A DNA stretch of 64,000 nucleotides from Eurosta solidaginis (lineage: Eukaryota; Arthropoda; Insecta; Diptera; Tephritidae): contig NC_090321.1 in NCBI RefSeq assembly GCF_040869045.1, forward strand, positions 28,579,426-28,643,425, in the 5' to 3' direction. Positions 54,578-64,000 of this stretch are shown here, in pieces. The first letter of the stretch is position 1. Each line of letters begins with the position of its first letter. Below the pieces are notes generated by a model that saw only the letters and a list, made by a program, of their open reading frames with translations, had not been told where the DNA came from and did no database searches. A program made the position numbers and the translations under genes.

Positions 54578-57500
54578 AAGTAAGGAAGGTTAAGTTCGGG
54601 TGTAACTGAACATTACATACTCAGTTGAGAGCTATGGTGGCAACATAAGGGAAAATAACCATGTAGGAAAATGAACCGAGGGTAACCCTGGAATGTGTTT
54701 GTATGACATGTGTATCAAATGAAAGGCATTAAAGATTATTTTATGAGGGAGTGGGCCACAGTTCTATACGTGGACGCCATTTAGGGATATAGCCATAAAG
54801 GTGGATCAGGGTTGACTCTAGAATGCGTTTGTACGTTATGGGTATCAAATGAAAGGTGCTAATGAGTATTTTAAAATGGAGTAATCCTTAGTTCCATAGG
54901 TGGACGCCGTTTCGAGATATCGCCACAAAGGTGGACCAGGGGTGACCCTAGAATTAGAATTTGTTTGTACAATATGGGCATCAAACGAATGGTGTTAATG
55001 AGTATTTTAAAAGGGAGTGGGCCTTAGTTCTATAGGTGGATGCCGTTTCGAAATATCGCCATAAAGGTGGACCAGGGGTGACTCTAGAATGTGTTTGTAC
55101 GATATGGGTATCAAAAGAAAGGTGTTAATGAGTATTTTAAAAGTGAGTAATCCTTAGTTCCATAGGCGGACGCCGTTTCGAGATATCGCCATAAAGGTGG
55201 ACCAGGGATGAACCTAGAATTTGTTTGTACAATATGGGCATCAAACGAAAGGTGTTAACGAGTATTTTAAAAGGGAGTGGGCCTTAGTTCTATAGGTGGA
55301 CGCCGTTTCGAAATATCGCCATAAAGGTGGACCAGGGGTGACTCTAGAATGTGTTTGTACGATATGGGTATCAAATTAAAGGTATTAATGAGAGTTTTAA
55401 AAGGGAGTGGTGGTTGTTGTATAGGTGGTCGTATTTTCGAGATATCGCCATAAAGGTGGACCAGGGGTGACCCTAAAACTTGTTTGTACAATATGGGTAT
55501 CAAAAGATAGGTGTTAATGAGTATTTTAAAAGGGAGGAATCCTTAGTTCCCTAGGTGGACGCCGTTTCGAGATATCGCCATAAAGGTGGACCAGGGATGA
55601 ACCTAGAATTTGTTTGTACAATATGGGCATCAAACGAAAGGTGTTAACGAGTATTTTAAAAGGGAGTGGGCCTTAGTTCTATAGGTGGACGCCGTTTCGA
55701 AATATCGCCATAAAGGTGGACCAGGGGTGACTCTAGAATGTGTTTGTACGATATGGGTATCAAATTAAAGGTATTAATGAGAGTTTTAAAAGGGAGTGGT
55801 GGTTGTTGTATAGGTGGTCGTATTTTCGAAATGTCGCCATAAAGGTGGACCAGGGGTGACCCTAAAATTTGTTTGTACAATATGGGTATCAAAAGAAAGG
55901 TGTTAATGAGTATTTTAAAAGGGAGTAATCCTTAGTTCCCTAGGTGGACGCCGTTTCGAGATATCGCCATAAAGGTGGAGCAGGGGTGGCCCTAGAATTT
56001 GTTTGTACAATATGAGTATCAAAATAAAGGTGTTAATGAGTATTTTAAAAGGGAGTAATCCTTAGTTCCATATGTGGACGCCGTTTCGAGATATCGCCAT
56101 AAAGGTGGGCCAAGGGTGACTCTAGAATTCGTTTGTACAATATGGGCATCAAACGAAAGGTGTTAACGAGTATTTTAAAAGGGAGTGGGCCTTAGTTCTA
56201 TAGGTGGACGCCGTTTCGAAATATCGCCATAAAGGTGGACCAGGGGTGACTCTAGAATGTGTTTGTACGATATGGGTATCAAATTAAAGGTATTAATGAG
56301 AGTTTTAAAAGGGAGTGGTGGTTGTTGTATAGGTGGTCGTATTTTCGAGATATCGCCATAAAGGTGGACCAGGGGTGACCCTAAAATTTGTTTGTACAAT
56401 ATGGGTATCAAAAGAAAGATGTTAATGAGTATTTTAAAAGGGAGTAATCCTTAGTTCCATAGGTGGACGCCGTTTCGAGATATCGCCATAAAGGTGGAGC
56501 AGGGGTGGCCCTAGAATTTGTTTGTACAATATGAGTATCAAAATAAAGGTGTTAATGAGTATTTTAAAAGTGAGTAATCCTTAGTTCCATAGGCGGACGC
56601 CGTTTCGAGATATCGCCATAAAGGTGGACCAGGGATGAACCTAGAATTTGTTTGTACAATATGGGCATCAAACGAAAGGTGTTAACGAGTATTTTAAAAG
56701 GGAGTGGGCCTTAGTTCTATAGGTGGACGCCGTTTCGAAATTTCGCCATAAAGGTGGACCAGGGGTGACTCTAGAATGTGTTTGTACGATATGGGTATCA
56801 AATTAAAGGTATTAATGAGAGTTTTAAAAGGGAGTGGTGGTTGTTGTATAGGTGGTCGTATTTTCGAGATATCGCCATAAAGGTGGACCAGGGGTGACCC
56901 TAAAATTTGTTTGTACAATATGGGTATCAAATGAAAGGTGCTAATGAGTATTTTTAAAAGGGAGTGGGCCTTCGTTCTATAGGTGTTCGCCTTTTCGAGA
57001 TATCGCCATAAAGGTGGACCAGGGGTGACTTTAGAATATGTTTGTACGATATGGGTATCAAATGAAAGGTGTTAATAAGTATTTTAAAAGGGCGTGGGGC
57101 TTAGTTCTATAGGTGGACGCCTTTTCGAGATATCGCCATAAAGGTGGACCAGGGGTGACTCTAGAATGAGTTTGTACGATATAGGTATCAAATTAAAGGT
57201 ATTAATGAGAGTTTTAAAAGGGAGTGGTGTGAAGGCGTTTTCCAGATATCGACCAAAATGTAGACCAGGGTGACCCAGAACATCATCTGTTGGATACCGC
57301 TAATTTATTTATAAATGTAATACCTGCCAAGATTTTAAGGGTTTTTTATTTCGCCCTGCAGAACTTTTTCATTTTCTTCTACTTAATATGGTAGGCGTCA
57401 CAACCATTTTATAAAGTTTTTTCTTAAGTTATATTTCGCGTCAATAAAACAATCCAATTACCTTACCATGTTTCATCCCTTCTTTCGTATTTGGTATAGA

Positions 57501-58593
57501 ATTATGGCATTTTTTCTTTTTTCGTAATTTTCGATATCGAAAAAGTGGGCGTGGTCATAGTCGGATTTCGTTCATTTTTCATACCAAGATAAAGTGAGTT
57601 CAAGTAAGCACGTGAACTAAGTTCATTAAAGATATTTCGATTTTTGCTCAAGTTATCGTGTTAACGGCCATGCGGAAGGACAGACGGACGGCTGTGTATA
57701 AAAACTGGGTGTGGCATCAACCGATTTCGCCCATTTTCACAGAAAACAGTTATCGCCATAAAATCTTTGCCCCTACCAAATTTCAAAAGGATTGGTTAAT
57801 TTTTGTTCGACTTATGGCGTTAAAAGTATGCTAGACAAATTAATTGAAAAAGGGCGGAGCCACGCCCATTTTGAAATTTTCTTTTATTTTTGTATTTGGT
57901 TGCACCATATCATTACTGGAGTTGAATGTTGACATTATTTACTTATATACTGTAAAGATATTAAATTTTTTGTAAAAATTTTACTTTAAAAAAATTTTTT
58001 TTTAAAAGTGGGCGTGATCCTTCTCCGATTTTGCTAATTTTTATTAAGCTTACATATAGTAATAGGAGTAACGTTCCTGCCAAATTTCATCATGATATCT
58101 TCAACGACTGCCAAATTACAGCTTGCAAAACTTTTAAATTACCTTCTTTTAAAAGTGGGCGGGGCCACGCCCATTGTCCAAAATTTTACTAATTTTATAT
58201 TCTGCGTCATAAGTTCAACTCATCTACCAAGTTTCGTCGCTTTAGCTGTCTTTTGTAATGAATTATCGCACTTTTTCGGTTTTTCGAAATTTTCGATATC
58301 GAAAAAGTGGGCGTGGTTATAGTCCGATATCGTTCATTTTAAATAGCGATCTGAGATGAGTGCTCAGGAACCTACATACCAAATTTCATCAAGATACCTC
58401 AAAATTTACTCAAGTTATCGTGTTAACGGACGGACGGACGGACGGATGTGGCTCAATCAAATTTTTTTTCGATCCTGATTATTTTGATATATGGAAGTCT
58501 ATATCTATCTCGATTCCTTTATATATGTACAACCAACCGTTATCCAATCAAACTTAATATACTCTGTGAGCTCTGCTCAACTGAGTATAAAAA
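54578..58593 (+). mobile_element. Helentron-like element, family B (H6), 4 kb, with greatly expanded minisatellite
   Basis: 5' end aagtaaggaaggttaagttc then gggtgtaactgaacattaca and ATACTCAGTTGAGAGCT. 3' end gtgagctctgctcaactgag then tataaaa. It is the longest family B copy: leader, about 19 minisatellite units (to about 57250), then the unique block cctgccaagattttaagggt, cgatatcgaaaaagtgggcg (57529 and again 58294) and gggcggagccacgcccattt. It also has tgttgacattatttacttat, cggacggacggacgg and tatgtacaaccaaccgttat. The unique block serves as a full-length reference for H3 and H5. No transposase ORF, so it would depend on an autonomous Helentron for rolling-circle transposition (inferred from DINE-1). 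Confidence 0.75.
54785..57250. repeat. ~130-bp minisatellite array with 519-bp higher-order repeat
   Basis: The phrase gccataaaggtggaccaggg recurs about every 130 bp (for example 55060, 55189, 55318, 55448, 55577, 55706, 55835, 55965, 56096, 56225). Each unit also has gtttgtacgatatgggtatc and gagtattttaaaagggagtg. The variants ggagtggtggttgttgtata and gggagtaatccttagttcc recur every 389 or 519 bp, so three- and four-unit blocks have been duplicated. Identical 78-codon minus-strand frames at 55267, 55656, 56175 and 56694 are a by-product of this. Confidence 0.9.
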
Positions 58594-58606
58594 TGTTTTT
58601 AACATT

Positions 58607-59822
58607 CCCAGCCAGCATTTTTTGAAAATTTTGATCAAAAAATATTTAAATATCATACCCCAAGATGATTAAAAACGTTCAAATTTAAAAGCATTTTCTG
58701 TTCGAAAATTAACGTATCGTCGGGAGAAAAATGTGCCATAAATGTGATTATTCTTGAATAATAATTTATGATTCCTATTTCGAAACGCTTTTTATTCATA
58801 TTTGATATCATTGTAAAATTGAGCTTTAATAGTTTTAGAGTAATATTTGACTGATTTTCACAGTCATTTGCTGATCATATTCGTGAATAAATTTCAATCG
58901 TTTTGGTTGAGATTTTTGAATCATTTTTGAATGCCATTATAATGCATCTATTCTTCATATCTCATTCAAAATAGGATACTACATAATAATCTTATTTCAT
59001 CAGGGGAAGAAAGAATGCGAAAGTGAGCTATTCGAACCACAGCTAACTCGCAAACACACTTGACCGATATACACCTGCGACTACAACATCAGTTATGATC
59101 GTCAATATCTTAAAAAACGATAACGTATGGGATGATGAAGCCGTATCCAGGTATGTCAAGATAGTTTCACTTACCTGTGGTTCATATAGCTCACAACCTA
59201 TGTATTGTCCAATCATTATGTATTTTTTGGGAAGCTGACGGGGAGAAATGGTTGGTGAAATCTTCGTTCACGAGCAGCATTACATTATTTTTGTCTTGAA
59301 GAATATCTTTTGCATAAATAATAAAATTTTTATATATTTTTTCTTAGCTTCATGATTGAAAAAATATGTGTGAAAAAAATAAAATTTTTAATGAAAAGTA
59401 AAATTTCAACAAGTATAAAATTCATTATTCAGTCAACAAATATATTCATAAAAGATTCAGAAAGCTGAATGAGAAATGATTATAAATTTTTGATCACCTA
59501 AAGTAAATACATTTGATTCAATTATGATTCCAAAATGTGATTGAAAACTATATTCAGTTTTTGATCATCAAAAGTAAGCATATTTGATTATTCTTTTTGT
59601 TAGTTTTTATGAAATATTAAAATTTAGTCATTAAAGGACTTCCAAAATGATTCCAGAAAGTGATCGAAAAATGCTTTTTAGTTTTTCATCATCAAAAGTA
59701 TTCATATTTTTTTATTTCTTTTGTTCAATTGTATGATAACTCATTATTTAGTCAGAAAGAGTAATCAAGTTGTATTGATATGTAGGGAAATTCAAAATTG
59801 AATCACCTAAATGCTGAGTGGG
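58607..59822. mobile_element. 1.2-kb element with short terminal inverted repeats (unknown family)
   Basis: The left end cccagccagcattttttgaa (58607) matches the reverse complement of the right end aaatgctgagtggg (59809-59822) at about 12 of 14 positions. It abuts the 3' end of H6 almost directly. The interior is AT-rich with tandem-like repeats of ~100-125 bp (tttttgatcacctaaagtaa at 59489, tttttgatcatcaaaagtaa at 59557, ttttcatcatcaaaagtatt at 59684). It has no coding frame. The flanking duplication may be 2-3 T and is not decisive. Confidence 0.5.
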
Positions 59823-59829
59823 TTTAAGA

Positions 59830-61400
59830 ATTCTTTTTTATTTAAAAATTAAAAAAAAAAACTTCAAAAGCTTTTTACTTGATAAGTTAAGTTTAAAAAA
59901 TATGTTTGAAATTTTAAAAAAGAAAATTTTTAATTTTATAAAGCCAGTTCTGGCGATAGTTCTTTATTTATCGCAGAAATTTTTTGACATTTTGAATACA
60001 GATATGGGTGAAACAATAAAACAAAAAATTATATAAAATTTTTTTTTTTTTTTTTTGATCAAAATAAGAAAAAAACGGCTAATAATTAAATTAATCCTTA
60101 TATTACTTTTTGAGCAAAACAATTCAGGATTTAAAATCATATATATATAGAAAAAATATAAATGGTACACAAAAATATTTTAAATATATTTTTTTTAATA
60201 CAAATTTTTTAAAATAACTTATATTAAAATTTCTTTGATCAGCTGACAAACAACGAAGTGGAAAAAATTTGCTCAAAATTTTACGAAATAAATTTAAACT
60301 TTGTAAGAGGTTGCGAAATTGCAAATTTAACAGTTTTAAAAAAAAAACTTTTGTAACGGATTCATGAAAATTTTTGAATTTCAAGATTTTTTTGAACCTT
60401 TAACAAAAATTTTTTTCTTGCAGGTAGCGCTAAGATTTCTTTTTAGCAGCTTAAGACATAACTAATTATTAAAAGCTTTTGCATAAATTATTTTTTAAAA
60501 CATTTACAATTTTGCCAATTTTCATATGAAAATAAAAATATTATATATATATATTTAGTTTAAACACATTTAAGATTTTTCCCGTAGCTGTTTTGAATTA
60601 TTGTTATTTTCAATTTTCTTTAAATTTTCTCATAATCAGCTTAAGACACAAATATCTAATTATTAAAAATTCTAAAATTTTCAAAAAAAAAATTTTTTTT
60701 TTAAAATTGTAATTATTTTGCCAAGTTTTATATGAAAAATAATAATAATAGTAATACTAATAATAATTAAATTGATACAATAATCTTATGAAATGACCAA
60801 AACTTGAACACATTTTAATTTTTCCCTTTTTTCGAATTTTTATAAAAATTGTTTTTCCTTAAAATTTCAGATTCCTTGTTAGCAGCTTAAAATACATCTA
60901 AGTATAAAAATTTTTAAAATTCAAGGGAAAATAATTTTTGAAAAAATTTTAAAATTTTACTAAGTTTTAATATATTCTTGCAAATATTTTAAATTTTTAT
61001 GAATTTCCTTTTCTATTAATTTTAACATAGCATAGCATACGGCGAATAGGATATACTGCGAATTGCCTAAATAATAACGATATGAAATTATGAAAATTTC
61101 TACAAAAGTTTTTACTTTGAACACATAAATTGCTTTCCGATACTGTTCCGAAATTTTGTGAATTTGGTTTTTCTTAAAAAAAAATTATTATTTACCGGTA
61201 TTAAGCTTATGAATTCTTAAAAAACAAAATCTTAAGTTAAAAAAAATGTATTTTTTAAGTTCCGAACTTTCAAAATTTGAATAACTTGTTTAATGAGCAA
61301 TCTACTACCTAAAAAAATATTTGAGATTTCACAAAGCTTTTTGAATAACTATTATACATGCTTATAAAAGCTGAAGTCACAATTTGTGCGATTATTATTT
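59830..61400. repeat. Very AT-rich region with diverged ~190-240-bp repeats
   Basis: ttagcagcttaagacataac (60443), atcagcttaagacacaaata (60636) and ttagcagcttaaaatacatc (60879) begin related blocks that each continue into attattaaaa-, poly-A- and ccaattttcatatgaaaata-like sequence. Spacing is about 193 and 243 bp. No gene. Confidence 0.55.
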
Positions 61401-63120
61401 TGAGTGACTGTTTAAATTTATTCTTCATCTGTCCATAAATACTCATTAGTATAAACACACATACATGCATATGTAGATATCTACAAAATTTTGCTCATAG
61501 TGCAATTGTGGACTCTTTCACGAGAGTTTCATATTTTCCGCCCTCATCAAGTCAGTTAGCTTAGTTCTTGCACTATAAAATCATTGCACTTGTTGCACAG
61601 CATTTTATTGTTGCTTGCCACAAGTCGTATTTGTTGTAATTGTTGTCAGCAGTCAACCGAATACCTAGCTAGTCAAGACGCCACACAAGAAACAACAACA
61701 ACAACATACGAAATCAAATACACAAGCACACATTTGTCAATACATTTCTATGCATAATTTTACACGTTCCAGGCGAATTCCTTTGCCCCTATTGTGACAA
61801 CAAACAATGCAACTGACAACAACGACAAATAGAATACGAAAAAAAGAAATGCATTAAAACAAAACACATCCCAAGAATAACAAAAATTTTACAACTTAAA
61901 TACAAAACAATGAATGAGAAATAACGTCTCGCTCGTCGCTAATCCATCTGCGGCAAAAGATAAATATTAAACAATTGCTTAAGTGTTAATGTTACAACTT
62001 ATGCATGTCATATTGCGTTGCGCTCATATAAACACTCACACATTTCTGCTTAAGCACTTCATAAACAAACTTGACTACAGCAGCGAGACAGTTGCACTTA
62101 GAAGTGCAATTCTCTATAGTATTGGCATATGTGGTATATTTGTTGCATTGCAAATGACTTGATGACTTGAGTTACATAGTGCCGTGTTTGCTGATGGTTG
62201 TTGTATGTGCTAGCGCTGTTTACGCTAAGCGTTGTTATGTACTCACGCTTTCCGACTCTTATGATAATAACGCGCACGGTAGTGTCATCAGTAGAGCAAC
62301 ATAAAAGCCGGAAGTGGCATGGAAGTTATACGTTTTCATATGATATGAGTAACTACGTTTGGCGGTGATGAGTACCTTCCAAGTTTTAGAATTTAATTAT
62401 GTAGATGCAACAACAATCTTGAAATATTCGCCTAGCCAAGTAAACACCTGGTACATACACATGCATATTCACAGCTCTACTGGGACTCTCAGTTTTGCTC
62501 ATATTTAGCTCTTTTTATATACGATTCAGGCAAATGGTGACAATTATTCCATAGGAGTATTTGAACTGGGTGAAAGGGACCACGCTCATTGTAATGCAGA
62601 AGATGTGATTCACCACTCCCTGCATCACTACGAATCGTCCTTGTAGTTGGTACGTGTTCACCAATTTAACTGCCCTTGGGGTACGACTTTCTTTATTTTC
62701 TAGAGTGTGTCGATTTTCATGGTGGTGTTTGTTGCTACAATTTCCTGAATATTGAGACTTAAAAAGCATTTGGTACCTCGAACCCAAATGTATTTAAAAT
62801 AAAAAAATTTTACTTAAATATAAGGTTAGAATACCGGTAAGTGTACCGAAATTATAATATTCTCGAAAATCATTCTTGTAATTCAAATACTACCCCGAAA
62901 AAGATACGAAATATTTTGAAATGGTGGCCACCTTCACAGTCCACATAAATTTACTTTTGTCTAAAATCAGAGTCTGTTTGATCAAACCATTGATATTTGT
63001 ATAGATGTATGATGTATCCTATGTATTAATCTGTTTAGAGTTTTGGAAAAGTGAGTTCTGCTACGTCCAAATATATGGGCACGTGTATGTGTCATTTTTT
63101 GAAAATCGTTTGCAATATTT
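61400..63120. other. No gene proven; possible host promoter/5' UTR-like stretch near 61540-61900
   Basis: The text near 61550-61860 (agtcagttagc, gcactataaaatc, many caacaa and cacacaag runs) resembles fly 5' UTR or upstream sequence, with an Inr-like TCAGTT at 61552. The TATA-like cactataaaa lies downstream of it, not upstream, and no following coding exon is recognisable. Two short minus-strand frames (62515-62787, 62982-63257) have no domain. Confidence 0.3.
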
Positions 63121-63129
63121 GATACATAA

Positions 63130-63430
63130 GTAAGTTTTATAATTAGATTAGTGTAGGTGGGAGTCAGAGTAAGAGTAAGAGTGGAAAAAAATTTTAAACT
63201 CGGGATGTATGTGTAATTTTTTGAAGGGGTTTCCAATATTTGGGATATAGATTCCATGTATTAAGTAATTAAGTTAGTATAGGTAGAGGGAGTGGAAGAG
63301 GGAGTAAGAGTGGGAATGAGAATGACAGCGTAATTGGGAATGAGAGTATGAGTGGAAGTTAGATTGGCTTTGGGAGTGAGAATTAAAGTGACAAGGGAGT
63401 GGATAATAATAATAATAATAATAATACCCA
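63130..63430. repeat. Imperfect GGGAGT/GAGTAA hexamer array and AAT microsatellite
   Basis: gtgggagtcagagtaagagt (63158) and ggaagagggagtaagagtgg (63293) type hexamers occur in two blocks, separated by sequence that repeats its own flank (gtgtaattttttgaaggggt at 63211 versus gtgtcattttttgaaaatcg at 63090). An (aat)7-like run at 63404-63426 ends it. The array type matches 4340 and 38390. Confidence 0.65.
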
Positions 63431-63582
63431 ACGGATTAAACCCTCCAAAGCCCGCCCGACCGGCGCGAGGGGCGCATCCGCATGACGCACGGATTTGTTA
63501 TTGCCGAGTTGTTGATAGGCGGAGGTTTGTTAAGCGTCGAGATCTAAAACTGCTCAGCTACAGAATAAAAATCATCAGCTGA
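63430..63582 (+). other. Short GC-rich stretch of unknown origin
   Basis: gcccgcccgaccggcgcgag stands out from its AT-rich surroundings. An open frame reads NPPKPARPARGAHPHDARIC to a stop at 63582, but it enters through the AAT microsatellite and has no recognised domain. It is likely a piece of a mobile element. Confidence 0.3.
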
Positions 63583-63685
63583 GTACTATACATAACAGTT
63601 AGAAATTACATAGAAATTATACATATATATACTACGTTGTTAAATAAGTGAACATTTTTAATTTATTTGATTTTTTTTTTTTTTG

Positions 63686-64000
63686 TTAAGAGTTAAGATA
63701 GGATAAGACAGTTTTCTTTATGGTAAAAAGTGAATCCGTTATATCAAATGAATTAGAATGAGTGTTAAAATCATGACACAAACACCGAAAAGATTCATTT
63801 AATTCGAAATTAGTTCTACACTGCCTCAAAAGAAGAGGTTTGTAATGTCTTTACACCCGTGATGGGACGTTGAAATTTACTTCGTTCAAAAGAATTGGAC
63901 TAGAAATCAGTCCATTCAGGAGTTTAGCCATAAATATAACGCCTAGCATTTCTCTACGACTTGCAAGAGTTGGAAGATTGATAAGCTTTAATCGACTAGT
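63686..64000 (-). pseudogene. LINE reverse transcriptase C-terminus running off the window edge
   Basis: On the minus strand from 64000 it reads SRLKLINLPTLASRREMLGV, IFMAKLLNGLISSPILLNEV, NFNVPSRV-stop-RHYKPLLL, RQCRTNFELNESFRCL and SLFTIKKTVLSYLNS-stop. The pattern 'L.LPTL..RR......FL..L..G.I.SP.LL..I.FNVP.R..R' is the C-terminal domain of many insect LINE reverse transcriptases. One in-frame stop interrupts it. The upstream part lies beyond the window. Confidence 0.7.

Noticed and set aside
55267..56930. Four nearly identical 78-codon open frames on the minus strand
   Set aside because: They recur with the minisatellite higher-order period (389/519 bp) and have no start context or domain; they are shadows of the repeat, not a gene family.
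54785..57250. CRISPR-like or regulatory array
   Set aside because: Units are ~130 bp tandem repeats without spacers, in an evident insect genome; this is a minisatellite.
61540..61900. Host gene promoter and 5' UTR
   Set aside because: An Inr-like TCAGTT and a TATAAAA occur but in the wrong order, and no downstream coding exon was found; kept only as a weak note in the feature list.

Overview
The window looks like repeat-rich intergenic or pericentromeric DNA of a higher (brachyceran) fly, most like a tephritid fruit fly. The evidence is the AT-rich base composition, the mix of jockey-, R1/LOA-, RTE- and CR1-like non-LTR retrotransposons, PIF/Harbinger and hAT DNA transposons, DINE-1/Helentron-like elements with minisatellite cores, and LTR fragments of BEL/Pao and a second LTR family. 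This assignment is an inference; no species can be named. No host protein-coding gene, rRNA or functional tRNA could be supported. Almost every protein-like stretch is a decayed transposable element.

Layout, 1-16.6 kb: a minus-strand jockey reverse transcriptase relic is split by a tRNA-derived SINE with an 11-bp target-site duplication. A plus-strand jockey 3' fragment follows, then a 129-bp minisatellite with its own SINE insertion (8-bp duplication) and a GA-rich hexamer tract. Next is a complete Helentron-like element (5.8-7.8 kb) carrying a SINE with a 12-bp duplication, then a hAT MITE with 8-bp duplications. A decayed but readable two-gene PIF/Harbinger transposon lies at 9.4-12.2 kb. 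After it come a truncated Helentron-like element, another SINE, a CR1-like LINE relic, and a tract of ATCGATA motifs.

16.7-41 kb: a Helentron-like element of a second family, BEL/Pao remains (LTR, polypurine tract, gag-protease relic), a solo LTR, and a 139-bp jockey tail with a perfect 17-bp duplication. A third complete Helentron-like element (24.0-25.7 kb, minus) contains a truncated SINE. A 1.47-kb foldback element is followed by R1/LOA and RNase-H LINE relics. Several copies of a short CAA-tailed repeat, a second solo LTR, chimeric LINE relics and a strong hairpin complete this part.

41-64 kb: an R1/LOA relic with a SINE inserted, an RTE relic, a 1.1-kb ATCGATA array, two more Helentron-like elements, another R1/LOA relic, a 1.2-kb element with short terminal inverted repeats, AT-rich repeats, and the C-terminus of a LINE running off the right edge. 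The 4-kb Helentron-like element at 54.6-58.6 kb holds about 19 minisatellite units arranged in a 519-bp higher-order repeat.

The most interesting signals are: the tRNA-derived SINE family (6 copies, three with clean target-site duplications); the DINE-1/Helentron-like families with conserved termini and a shared ancestral ~130-bp minisatellite unit; the exon-by-exon decay of the Harbinger transposase, including loss of its third catalytic region; the foldback element; and the ATCGATA-rich arrays.
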